8,082 nucleotides of DNA. It comes from Clostridiales bacterium UBA4717 (GTDB lineage: Bacteria; Bacillota; Clostridia; Oscillospirales; CAG-272). The notes below the pieces were generated by a model, which worked only from the letters and a program-made list of their open reading frames with translations, did no database searches and was not told where the DNA came from. Where the stretch lies: assembly GCA_002404395.1 (NCBI GenBank), contig DHJP01000063.1, positions 1-8,082 of the forward strand, read 5' to 3'. Positions 1 through 6,397 of the stretch are shown here, one piece after another (within the stretch, counting starts at the first letter, position 1; every line of letters begins with the position of its first letter). The position numbers and the translations under genes are program-made.

Positions 1-10
1 GACTTTTCAT
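1..10 (-). CDS. Start of a gene leaving the window (partial)
   Basis: Only the first three codons (Met-Lys-Ser) are inside the window, so no function can be given. The start is supported by an ATG at 10-8 with the Shine-Dalgarno AAGGAG at 23-18, seven bases away, and by a promoter-like pair at 85-112. It lies 113 bases downstream of the preceding HD-hydrolase gene and on the same strand. Because it has its own promoter it is probably a separate transcription unit, though no terminator is visible between the two genes. Confidence 0.45.
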
Positions 11-17
11 AGCTGGT

Positions 18-53
18 CTCCTTGCGGATAGTGGCGTTTTAACATTCCGCAAG
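18..53 (-). promoter_or_regulatory. 5' leader hairpin abutting the Shine-Dalgarno of the gene at base 10
   Basis: On the minus strand CTTGCGGA (53-46) pairs perfectly with TCCGCAAG (28-21) around a 17-base loop. The 3' arm runs into the Shine-Dalgarno AAGGAG (23-18), sharing its first three bases, so folding would hide part of the ribosome binding site. The 8-bp perfect pairing is seen directly; any effect on translation is inference. Confidence 0.4.
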
Positions 54-84
54 TAAATGATATCACAAAAAGCGATTTATGACC

Positions 85-112
85 ATTGTATTTTGTGACT
101 GAAATATGTCAT
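85..112 (-). promoter_or_regulatory. Sigma-A-type promoter for the gene starting at base 10
   Basis: On the minus strand a -35 box ATGACA (112-107, five of six matches to TTGACA) is followed after 16 bases by a -10 box TACAAT (90-85). Transcription would start near base 77, giving a leader of roughly 65 bases. It begins only 12 bases after the stop codon of the HD-hydrolase gene, which suggests the downstream gene is expressed independently. Confidence 0.5.
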
Positions 113-123
113 TATGGTGAGGC

Positions 124-711
124 TCAGAGCTTTGCCGTTTCGGCAGTTATCCCCGCTTCGCAGGCTTTCATGGCTTCAAGCGTCAGCTCAAAAAGCGAGT
201 CAAGCTCCATTCCGAGCCGTTCTGCACCTTTGCGTATGACCTCACGCGAGCAGCCTGCGGCAAATTTTTTATCCTTGAATTTCTTTTTAAGGCTCGAAAC
301 TTCCATGTCTGATACGCTCTTTGACGGGCGCATAAGCGCCGCAGCCCAGATAAGCCCCGTAAGCTCGTCGACTGCGAACAGCACCTTTTCCATTTCATGT
401 TTCGGCTCAACGTCACAGCAGATCTCATAACCGTGTGAACAGATCGAATATATCATATCTTCTCCGACGCCGCCGTCTTTGAGCAGCTTTACCGCCGCCT
501 TGCAATGCTCGCTCGGGTAAAGCTCAAAGTCTATATCGTGTAAGAGTCCCACTATATCCCAATATTCCGCTTCATCGGCATAGCCGAGCTTTTCGGCAAT
601 ATATTTCATTACCGCTTCGACCGTAAGCGCGTGCGTGAGATGAAAGTGCTCGCTGTTGTATTTTTTCAACAGCTCCCATGCTTCGTTCCGTGTAATGTTG
701 CTTTTTCTCAT
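124..711 (-). CDS. HD-domain hydrolase, about 195 aa
   Basis: Soluble metal-dependent phosphohydrolase of the HD superfamily; the substrate is unknown. Metal-ligand candidates in order are His27, the His58-Asp59 pair in a GLLHD motif, His93 in SHGYE, and Asp115 in VDELTG. The pattern SEHCK, SHGYEICCDVEP and MRPSKSV, with a Lys-rich KKKFKDKKFAAG stretch near residue 135, matches a widespread Clostridial family usually annotated only as HD domain or HDIG-domain hydrolase. The start chosen is ATG 711, with GGGAGG seven bases away; an in-frame ATG at 750 would add 13 residues but lies upstream of the ribosome binding site and would translate through a hairpin. No membrane segment or signal peptide is seen. 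It follows the other HD gene by 164 bases without a clear terminator or promoter between them, so cotranscription from 1501-1529 is plausible. Confidence 0.88.
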   Translation of the reverse strand: MRKSNITRNEAWELLKKYNSEHFHLTHALTVEAVMKYIAEKLGYADEAEYWDIVGLLHDIDFELYPSEHCKAAVKLLKDGGVGEDMIYSICSHGYEICCDVEPKHEMEKVLFAVDELTGLIWAAALMRPSKSVSDMEVSSLKKKFKDKKFAAGCSREVIRKGAERLGMELDSLFELTLEAMKACEAGITAETAKL

Positions 712-715
712 TTTT

Positions 716-744
716 AACCTCCCTGCCGCCGACGGCGGCGCAAA
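716..744 (-). promoter_or_regulatory. Hairpin-plus-Shine-Dalgarno leader element, copy C
   Basis: On the minus strand the order is TTTGC, stem GCCGCC (739-734), loop GTC, stem GGCGGC (730-725), A, then GGGAGG (723-718), with the ATG 13 bases after the stem. It has the same layout as the elements before the ATPase gene (4449-4479) and the ABC-2 permease gene (8002-8028), but different stem bases: two of six pairs are changed, each in a compensatory way. The 712-875 gap also holds a minor stem (TCGGA/TCCGA near 837-850) and no convincing promoter. Confidence 0.5.
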
Positions 745-875
745 TAACATCGCGGATTTTAACTCCGAAAGCTTAAGTCGTACCGTGTTTTTTGACGCGC
801 GAAAACTTTTGTCTCCTGTACGGCGGTATGTCCATCTCTCCGCTTTCGGAAAGATCCGACGTAAAGCGTATGGTA

Positions 876-1406
876 TTATTTATGTAAAGCAAGGCTTTCA
901 CGCCGTGCTTTGCTCTTGTGCACGGTCTTTGCTTTTTTGCCGAAAAACCTTGAAGCAAAGCCTTCGGCAGTTTCTTTGGCGGCGCACAGTTTATCGGCGG
1001 CGCACAGAATAAGACTTTCGCGGTATTTCGGGAATTTTGTGCCGAGCGGGAACATATGCGCTTCGATCATATTTTTTTCAATGTCGTTCAAACCGAAATC
1101 TCGTTCGGCATTTTCTTTGGCATATGCGGCGTGACGCGTGGCGTGCTTTTCTCTGCATTCGTGAGGAATATGCCAATCATACAGAAAGTAATCGTGGAGC
1201 AGTGCGCCGCGCACAAGCGAAGAAGTGTTGACCTTGAGCCTGAGCAGACGCGCAAGCTTTATGCACATGAGCGCAACGGCGATCGAATGAAGATATACGC
1301 TGACGTGTCCGTGCTGTATACAGCGTTTTTCCTTTTTCATTCCGCCCGACTTCAGTATATCGCCGCCGAAGCGGCGCAGTTTAAGCATATCGTTTTGATT
1401 TTTCAT
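876..1406 (-). CDS. HD-domain phosphohydrolase, 176 aa
   Basis: Soluble HD-superfamily protein, probably a metal-dependent phosphohydrolase; its substrate is not known. The segment IQHGHVSVYLHSIAVA supplies His40, ALLHDYFLYDWH supplies His71-Asp72, His92 and His117 (AHMFP) follow, and the closing Asp is Asp138 in CAADKLCAAKE. This signature is that of a common small Clostridial HD family, different from the neighbouring HD protein (124-711): the two share only the fold. The last 25 residues are basic and probably unstructured. The start ATG 1406 is preceded by GAGGAGG (1423-1417) at a spacing of 10; Met23 is a possible but less supported internal start. It is the first gene after a strong promoter and probably heads a two-gene unit with the second HD gene. 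Confidence 0.87.
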   Translation of the reverse strand: MKNQNDMLKLRRFGGDILKSGGMKKEKRCIQHGHVSVYLHSIAVALMCIKLARLLRLKVNTSSLVRGALLHDYFLYDWHIPHECREKHATRHAAYAKENAERDFGLNDIEKNMIEAHMFPLGTKFPKYRESLILCAADKLCAAKETAEGFASRFFGKKAKTVHKSKARRESLALHK

Positions 1407-1500
1407 GCAACAGACGCCTCCTCGCGTATATATTATTTATAACACCTTTGATTTTATGATTTGTCGGTATCATAGTTCGGCGGTACTTTGCCGTGAAGCT

Positions 1501-1529
1501 ATTGTAGCACAAACATCGGGTTAAGTCAA
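1501..1529 (-). promoter_or_regulatory. Sigma-A-type promoter for the HD-domain gene pair
   Basis: On the minus strand the -35 box is TTGACT (1529-1524), the spacer is exactly 17 bases, and the -10 is TACAAT (1506-1501) preceded by TGC, an extended -10. The start point would be near 1494, giving a leader of about 88 bases. That leader holds two small dyads: CGGC/GCCG (1478-1493) right at the transcript start, and TATGAT/ATCATA (1455-1474, 8-base loop). No known riboswitch is recognised. This is the best-scoring promoter by eye in the window. Confidence 0.75.
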
Positions 1530-1593
1530 TGCTGTTTTATGAGGTATTGATTCGGTATGTCAAAGAGCGGCATCGGCAAGCTTTATATTCTGC

Positions 1594-1634
1594 AAGAAAG
1601 GTCAGAACGTTTCAAAAACGCTCTGACCTTTCTT
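1594..1634 (-). terminator. Rho-independent terminator of the ATPase-permease operon
   Basis: A 13-bp perfect inverted repeat (1594-1606 with 1622-1634) is extended, after one A/C mismatch, by five more pairs around a CAA loop. It begins three bases after the TAA stop of the FtsX permease. In the transcript the 5' arm starts AAGAAAGG and the 3' arm ends CCUUUCUU, so the U-rich tract is part of the stem, as in many Gram-positive terminators. The symmetry means it could also stop transcription coming from the other direction. Confidence 0.82.
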
Positions 1635-1637
1635 AAT

Positions 1638-3677
1638 TTATGTGCGCTCAGACGAAGACGACACTATTTTGACGTAAGCCGAGGCGGTAAGTTTATAGAT
1701 CGCCGCATATATAGCGGCAAACGCTGCGAAAGAGACCAAACAGGTTATTATCATGAGCTTCATGTCACGCAGTTCAAAGAGTTGCAGCATCTTCCAAAGC
1801 ATCGGAAAGGCAAACACCATATGCATGCCTGCGGCGAAGAGCGGCGCGTAGAACACCGTCAGCATTTGCGAATTTACGCTTTTGCGTATGTCCTTGAGCG
1901 TCATACCGAGCTTTTGCATTATCTCAAAGCGCTGACGGTCTTCAAAGCCTTCTGACAGCTGTTTGTAATATATTATCAGTGCGGCGGCACAGATAAACAA
2001 CAGACTGAGTATGATGCCGAGAAAGAACAGCGCGCCGAACGTGGTGTAAAAATCCGCTCTTTCTTCATCGCGGCAGACAGCGCTGTATGAGTAACCGTTT
2101 TCGTCGCCGATCACATCGGCAAGCGCATTTTTTTGCTCATTGAGTATCTGCGCTTTTTCCGACGAAGAAACGTCGGGCAGATCATAGGTGAAGAGATACC
2201 TGAAAACGGGGGCGTTTTCGTCGGTCTCGGAAGCTTGCCCGGTCAGCACCGACAACGATTCAAGGTTGTCGGTAATAAGATATATGATCGGGAGGGTTCC
2301 GTTATTCAGGTCTATGGCTTCGGGAACGGCATCGACCTTTCCGACGATCTCGTATTTCAACGGACCGATAGTGATCTCGGAAGCGTTATATGTGAGCCGG
2401 TCGGTCTTTATGTACGCTTCGTTCGGACCGAGACCGAGCTTTTGCCCGCTCACGGCACAGTAATCGTCTTTGTCAATGAATACTGCATATATGAAACGGT
2501 CGAACGTATTCGGATCCAGAGTGTCGGCGCTCCGACCGAGGTCGATAAACTCGGCGTTGATTACGCCGGCAACCGCGGCATAAGCAAATTGTTCGACGTT
2601 CTCGGGGGCTGTTTGGTGTGATTTTAATACATCATAGTAGCGCTCTTGGATCTCCGCGCGCTTTTCTTCGGATATTTCGGCGGCAGAATATGAAAGCGTC
2701 GAAATGCGGTTATCGTGAGGATATCGGTTCCTTAAGGTGTCTTCAACGCCTATGTAGAGGCAGGTGGTGGCGGAAATGGTGACAAGCACCATGGTGGAAA
2801 GAATACATATCGAGGCGAGTCCCGCACCGTTGCGCTTCATTCTGAATGCCATTGAGGAGACCGAGAAAAAGCGCGGTTTGCGATAGTACAGTCCTTTGTT
2901 TTTTTTAAGCACTCCGCACAGGCTGACCGAGCCGGCGGTGAAGAGCAGGTATGTCGCGATCATTACCATGATAACGGCGACAAAAAAGAGCAACAGCGCG
3001 GAAAACGGGCTTTTTATGGTGACTGATATAATATATGCGCCGACAAGTAAAAGCGTGCCCAAAGCCGCGATCAGCGGTTTGGATCTCGGCGGACGCTCGC
3101 CGACGTTCTCGCTGTGGAACAATTCAAGCGGTTTGGCACGCAACACCGATAGCAGAGACTTTATTAAAAGTATGAGGAAGATCACCGAAAATACCATAAC
3201 GGTAAAGAATATCGCATCGCGCGACACGGTAACTTCATATGTGATCGGCGCGCCGATCATGTTGGCTAACCCAAGTTCGGCGAATTTTGAAAGCAGTATT
3301 CCGAAAAACATACCGCCGACAAGTCCGAGCACGGCGGTGAACAGGGTCTCGCAAAAAACTATACGCGAAATGTCGCGTTTGTTCATACCGAGTATGTTGT
3401 AAAGCCCGAACTCGCGGTTACGCCGTTTGGCTAAAAAACTGCCGGTATACGACAAAAAAAGCAATGAAAATACTGCGATCACAAACTTTCCGAGCGACAG
3501 TATAAACTCAAGGCTCGTGCCGCCGCGCATTACGGCGATCGACGGCGAATATGAAAGCGAATGAATTATGTACAGCATCATGACCGAGCCGATGCAGGTC
3601 AGAATATAAGGAAAATACAAACGGCGGTTTTTGGATATTCCGAGCGCAGCCAGCCTCGGATAAAGCAAAAGGTTCAC
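1638..3677 (-). CDS. BceB-type FtsX-family ABC transporter permease, 679 aa
   Basis: Membrane subunit of a Bce-type peptide-antibiotic detoxification transporter. It has the family's ten predicted helices (about 22-42, 58-80, 108-132, 155-179, 202-221, 226-250, 285-309, 546-570, 605-630, 640-661) and a large extracellular domain (about 310-545) between helices 7 and 8, the part thought to contact the substrate complex and the kinase. FtsX-like segments are seen around REFGLYNILGMNKRDI (about 88-103) and again as RFEIMQKLGMTLKDIRKS (about 583-600). The N-terminus (LAALGISKNRRLYFPYILT) is typical of the family and fixes the start. The start codon is GTG, only five bases after the ATPase stop; a weak ribosome site AAGG lies within the end of the ATPase gene, implying translational coupling. 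Length is normal (BceB-like proteins are roughly 640-680 aa). The peptide recognised cannot be predicted from sequence alone. Confidence 0.93.
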   Translation of the reverse strand: MNLLLYPRLAALGISKNRRLYFPYILTCIGSVMMLYIIHSLSYSPSIAVMRGGTSLEFILSLGKFVIAVFSLLFLSYTGSFLAKRRNREFGLYNILGMNKRDISRIVFCETLFTAVLGLVGGMFFGILLSKFAELGLANMIGAPITYEVTVSRDAIFFTVMVFSVIFLILLIKSLLSVLRAKPLELFHSENVGERPPRSKPLIAALGTLLLVGAYIISVTIKSPFSALLLFFVAVIMVMIATYLLFTAGSVSLCGVLKKNKGLYYRKPRFFSVSSMAFRMKRNGAGLASICILSTMVLVTISATTCLYIGVEDTLRNRYPHDNRISTLSYSAAEISEEKRAEIQERYYDVLKSHQTAPENVEQFAYAAVAGVINAEFIDLGRSADTLDPNTFDRFIYAVFIDKDDYCAVSGQKLGLGPNEAYIKTDRLTYNASEITIGPLKYEIVGKVDAVPEAIDLNNGTLPIIYLITDNLESLSVLTGQASETDENAPVFRYLFTYDLPDVSSSEKAQILNEQKNALADVIGDENGYSYSAVCRDEERADFYTTFGALFFLGIILSLLFICAAALIIYYKQLSEGFEDRQRFEIMQKLGMTLKDIRKSVNSQMLTVFYAPLFAAGMHMVFAFPMLWKMLQLFELRDMKLMIITCLVSFAAFAAIYAAIYKLTASAYVKIVSSSSERT

Positions 3678-3682
3678 TTAGC

Positions 3683-4441
3683 TTACCTTGCCTTTCCGCT
3701 TCTGAGCATTGTCAGTGCATCCGATATCTTGCGATAGAAAGCTTCGTTGTCATCGTCTCCGCGGTACAGCTGATGGAACACTTCGCCGTCTTTTATGAAC
3801 AGCACTCTTCCCGCGCGGCTTGCGGCGCTTACCGAGTGAGTGACCATGAGAATGGTCTGACCGTTTTCGTTGATCTTGCAAAACAGCGCGAGCAACTCGT
3901 CGGAAGCTTTTGAATCAAGCGCGCCGGTAGGCTCGTCGGCAAGGATAAGCTTCGGACTTGTTATGAGCGCACGCGCAACTGCGGCGCGCTGCTTTTGCCC
4001 TCCCGACACCTCATACGGATATTTTTTCAATATGCCGGTTATTCCGAGCTCCTCGGCAAGCGGAGCTATTCGTTTTTTCATTTCCTTATACGGTTTGTCC
4101 GCGAGCACGAGCGGGAGGAATATGTTGTCCTCAAGCGTGAAAGTATCAAGCAGATTGAATTCCTGAAATACAAATCCGAGATTGTCGCGTCTGAAATTCG
4201 CAAGCTTTGATTCGGGGATTTTGGAAAGCTCCATGCCGTCGAGCACTATACTTCCGGCACTCGGACGGTCAAGCGCCGCAATTATGTTGAGCAATGTGGT
4301 CTTGCCCGAACCGGATTCACCCATTATTGCAACATATTCGCCGCAGTCGATCTTGAAGTTTACGTCGCGCAACGCTTCCACACGTGCGGCGGCGCGGGAG
4401 GTGTACACTTTTTTTACGTGTTCTGCCGTGAGCAGGTTCAT
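3683..4441 (-). CDS. BceA-type ABC transporter ATP-binding protein, 252 aa
   Basis: Cytoplasmic ATPase that powers the FtsX-type permease encoded five bases downstream. All motifs are intact: Walker A GESGSGKT (41-48), Q-loop Gln93 in VFQEFNLLDTFT, signature VSGGQKQR (145-152), Walker B LILADEP (165-171), D-loop GALDSK (173-178) and H-loop His202. The sequence is of the MacB/LolD/BceA class that pairs with FtsX permeases. The start ATG 4441 has GGAG six bases before it (minus strand CGGAGATCATT then ATG), immediately after a hairpin. It is separated from the upstream kinase gene by 244 bases carrying a promoter, so it and its permease form their own unit, presumably switched on by the response regulator encoded just upstream. 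Confidence 0.95.
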   Translation of the reverse strand: MNLLTAEHVKKVYTSRAAARVEALRDVNFKIDCGEYVAIMGESGSGKTTLLNIIAALDRPSAGSIVLDGMELSKIPESKLANFRRDNLGFVFQEFNLLDTFTLEDNIFLPLVLADKPYKEMKKRIAPLAEELGITGILKKYPYEVSGGQKQRAAVARALITSPKLILADEPTGALDSKASDELLALFCKINENGQTILMVTHSVSAASRAGRVLFIKDGEVFHQLYRGDDDNEAFYRKISDALTMLRSGKAR

Positions 4442-4448
4442 AATGATC

Positions 4449-4479
4449 TCCGTGTCGGCGAAGCCGACTCAAAAAAGCG
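4449..4479 (-). promoter_or_regulatory. Hairpin-plus-Shine-Dalgarno leader element, copy A
   Basis: On the minus strand a run of six Ts and GA is followed by stem GTCGGC (4468-4463), loop TTC, stem GCCGAC (4459-4454), then A, C and GGAG, with the ATG 12 bases after the stem. Bases 4453-4479 are identical to 8002-8028 ahead of the ABC-2 permease gene. The T run comes before the stem, so this is not an intrinsic terminator for the minus strand. A position next to the ribosome site suggests a translational role or a dispersed repeat that landed there. Confidence 0.6.
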
Positions 4480-4504
4480 GTCGGTGATTTTATTACGGGT
4501 TCGT

Positions 4505-4557
4505 GTCACGTCTTTTAATTGCAGGCGCAAAGCCTGAGCGCATTACTCTTGCGTGAC
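4505..4557 (-). promoter_or_regulatory. Structured 5' leader of the ATPase-permease operon
   Basis: Nested complementary segments can form one long arm in the leader RNA: outer GTCACG/CGTGAC (4552-4557 with 4505-4510), middle TAATG/CATTA-like pairing (4541-4545 with 4516-4521, one bulged base), and apical CAGGC/GCCTG (4532-4536 with 4522-4526) with a five-base loop. It lies about 45 bases after the predicted transcript start and 60 before the start codon. No known riboswitch class is recognised, and folding energy was not computed. Confidence 0.35.
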
Positions 4558-4579
4558 GGAACCTTTACGTATACCGATC

Positions 4580-4609
4580 ATGGTGTTGAAACTTATCGTG
4601 TGACACCAT
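4580..4609. promoter_or_regulatory. Dyad overlapping the -10 of the ATPase promoter (candidate operator)
   Basis: ATGGTGT (4580-4586) and ACACCAT (4603-4609) form a perfect 7-bp inverted repeat with a 16-base centre. One arm overlaps the -10 box (4613-4608) and lies mostly upstream of the likely start point, so it would act as DNA, not as an RNA hairpin. Its position is that of a repressor site, but no repressor gene is present in the window. Confidence 0.3.
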
Positions 4610-4636
4610 TATACACGGCTTTCAGGCGTGATTCCA
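4608..4636 (-). promoter_or_regulatory. Promoter of the ATPase-permease operon
   Basis: A perfect -10 TATAAT (4613-4608 on the minus strand) has a poor -35, TGGAAT (4636-4631, three of six matches), 17 bases upstream. A consensus -10 with a weak -35 is what is expected of a promoter that needs an activator, and the regulator gene lies directly upstream. The start point would be near 4601, giving a leader of about 160 bases. Confidence 0.6.
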
Positions 4637-4667
4637 TTGCTTTTTCTTTCATTCCCCGCGGCAAATC

Positions 4668-4681
4668 TTACATTTCTGACA
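4668..4681. promoter_or_regulatory. BceR-like operator candidate
   Basis: The plus strand reads TTACA, four bases (TTTC), TGACA. Bce-type regulators are reported to bind inverted repeats close to TNACA-N4-TGTNA; this site matches all fixed positions but one. It sits five bases beyond the kinase stop codon and about 31 bases upstream of the -35, in a position suited to an activator. The motif is short and was recalled from memory, not scanned, so chance is possible. Confidence 0.35.
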
Positions 4682-4685
4682 TAAC

Positions 4686-5681
4686 TTATTCGTAACGGTG
4701 CTCGGCGGCGTCAAAATCAATATATACCGAGGTGCCCGCTCCGGGCTTTGACTTGACTCTGAGCGTATGACCGAGTCGGTCGCAGATATGCTTGCACAGA
4801 TAAAGCCCTATTCCGGTGGCGCGGCAGTCGGCGCGTCCGACGGAGCCGGTGTAGCTTTTTTCAAAGATGCGCGGCAGCTCAGCGGCGGCGATCCCGATGC
4901 CGGTATCGGTAACGCAAAGGCTGACGGTGCCTTCTTTGCTGTCATATGCTTTTATGCCGATACTCCCGTGCTCGGTATATTTTACCGCGTTTGAAATGAG
5001 CTGTTCGATCACGAATGAGAGCCATTTGCTGTCGGTAAGCACGCTTGTGCCGCTTTCGGCATACTCAAGCTTCAAGCCCTTCATTATGAATTGCCCGGCA
5101 AATTTTTTTACTGCGCCTTTAATTATCGGATCGAGCGGCTGACGTCTGAAAACGTAATCGGTGGATTCGCTGTCGAGCCTGATATATGTCAGGACCATTT
5201 CGACATACTGCTCGATCCTGAAAAGCTCTTTTGACAGATTCCTTGCCGCTTGCGAGTCCTCGGCATCAAGCATCAGCTTCATGGAAGCGATCGGCGTTTT
5301 TATCTGATGCACCCACGCAGTGTAATATTCGCTCATTTCCGCATATCGTTTGGAGGTTTCGTTCTCAAGCTTCAGCTTTTCTTCGCAAAGCTTTAAGATC
5401 AGTGCGTTGTAATCGCGTTCAAGCAGGTACTTGTCAGGTAGTTTTTCAAAATTTTCGCATGAGTTGAGAGTCAGACAAAGCTGCTTGTGCCGATCCAGGT
5501 ATTTTGTAAAGTCGAATATCGCGGCGATCATTAAAATAACAAGGCAGACAGCGCTTATGTATAACAACACTGCAAGCGGCAGTCTGAACAGCGCAAACGC
5601 CGCCGTGACCACGGCGGCGCAGAGTAAATATATGCCTGTAAGCGGCAGTTTTTCTTTCAAATACGTAAATAATACTTTCAT
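4686..5681 (-). CDS. Bce-type intramembrane-sensing histidine kinase, 331 aa
   Basis: Membrane histidine kinase that phosphorylates the regulator encoded just upstream (5710-6381). Two helices (about 15-32 and 35-56) with almost no extracellular loop between them mark the BceS-like class, which lacks its own ligand domain and takes its signal from the partner ABC transporter. The dimerisation box YYTAWVHQIKTPIASMKLML carries the phospho-accepting His125. The catalytic domain has the N box with Asn231 (NAVKYTEHG), G1 DTGIGI (259-264), F box RIFEKSYTG (271-279) and G2 ATGIGLYL (288-295). ATG 5681 has GGAG five bases upstream. It follows the regulator gene by 28 bases. All catalytic motifs are intact, so it should be active. 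Confidence 0.94.
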   Translation of the reverse strand: MKVLFTYLKEKLPLTGIYLLCAAVVTAAFALFRLPLAVLLYISAVCLVILMIAAIFDFTKYLDRHKQLCLTLNSCENFEKLPDKYLLERDYNALILKLCEEKLKLENETSKRYAEMSEYYTAWVHQIKTPIASMKLMLDAEDSQAARNLSKELFRIEQYVEMVLTYIRLDSESTDYVFRRQPLDPIIKGAVKKFAGQFIMKGLKLEYAESGTSVLTDSKWLSFVIEQLISNAVKYTEHGSIGIKAYDSKEGTVSLCVTDTGIGIAAAELPRIFEKSYTGSVGRADCRATGIGLYLCKHICDRLGHTLRVKSKPGAGTSVYIDFDAAEHRYE

Positions 5682-5709
5682 AAAATCTCCGCTTGAAATT
5701 TCGTGTCGG

Positions 5710-6381
5710 TCATGATATCAGATATCCGACTCCGAATTTGGTTTCGATAAAATTGACAAGCCCTGCGGAATCAAGTTTTTTGCGCAGCCGTCCTATGTTG
5801 ACGCTGAGCGCGTTTTCGTCCACAAATTCATCGGTCTGCCAAAGCGCTTCCATGAGCTTTTCGCGGCTAACCGCGCGCCCTTTATGCTTGAGCAGTATCA
5901 GTAGTATTCGGTGCTCGTTTTTGGTGAGCGGTATACGCTTGCCGTTAAAGTCAAGCGTACCGTCGCCCGTGTTGAAGATCGCGCCGCGATGCTCAATGAC
6001 CGGTACGCTGTCGGCAAAGTCGTATGTGCGGCGCAATAGTGCCTGAAGCTTGGCTATAAGTACGTTTGATTCAAAAGGTTTTGCGATAAAATCGTCCGCT
6101 CCCATATTCATTGCCATAATGATGTTCATGCTGTCCGAGGCGGAGGAGATGAAAACGATCGGCACCTTCGATACCCGACGAAGCTCCTGACAGATCAGAT
6201 ATCCGTTTTTATGCGGCAGTCCTATGTCTATCAATATCAGGTGAGGTGAATAGCGGGCATATTCGGAGATGACAGCATCAAAATCGGTTACGTGAACGGC
6301 GTCCATTCCCCAACTCCTTATAAGCTTTTCAAGCTCGGAGATTATCGCGCCGTCGTCTTCGATTATCATTATTTTGTACAT
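5710..6381 (-). CDS. OmpR/PhoB-family response regulator, BceR-like, 223 aa
   Basis: Cytoplasmic DNA-binding regulator, partner of the BceS-like kinase. The receiver domain (about 2-115) has the acidic pocket Glu8-Asp9-Asp10, phospho-acceptor Asp52 in LILIDIGLP, Ser79 and Lys101 in FIAKPF. The winged-helix output domain (about 128-222) ends with the typical VNIGRLRKKLDSAG and FIETKFGVGYLI. The likely target is the promoter ahead of the ATPase gene (4608-4636), by analogy with characterised Bce systems. The start ATG 6381 is preceded by GGTGA at a spacing of seven, which lies in the 16-base gap after the ABC-2 permease stop, so the two are very probably cotranscribed. No key residue is missing. 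Confidence 0.95.
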   Translation of the reverse strand: MYKIMIIEDDGAIISELEKLIRSWGMDAVHVTDFDAVISEYARYSPHLILIDIGLPHKNGYLICQELRRVSKVPIVFISSASDSMNIIMAMNMGADDFIAKPFESNVLIAKLQALLRRTYDFADSVPVIEHRGAIFNTGDGTLDFNGKRIPLTKNEHRILLILLKHKGRAVSREKLMEALWQTDEFVDENALSVNIGRLRKKLDSAGLVNFIETKFGVGYLIS

Positions 6382-6397
6382 GATCTGTTCACCGGAA

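Noticed and set aside
773..958. Minus-strand 61-codon frame, and a nested ATG reading 20 codons with a GGAGAG just before it
   Set aside because: It overlaps the end of the HD gene at 876-1406, the inner ATG has too short a ribosome-site spacing, and the product is basic and low in information with no family resemblance.
1534..1563. Second promoter-like pair with an exact -35 TTGACA at 1563-1558 (minus strand)
   Set aside because: The matching -10 (ATAAAA or TAAAAC) is poor, and the pair at 1501-1529 is far better.
2133..2621. Plus-strand open frame of 162 codons inside the FtsX permease gene, and similar plus-strand frames across the window (for example 1557-1955, 2896-3402, 6579-6986)
   Set aside because: They are antisense to well-supported genes, lack ribosome sites and recognisable motifs, and are explained by the codon usage of the real genes.
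4449..4479. Reading the stem and A/T run as an intrinsic terminator for the kinase transcript
   Set aside because: On the minus strand the T run precedes the stem; on the plus strand the stem is followed by As. Neither has the stem-then-T order.
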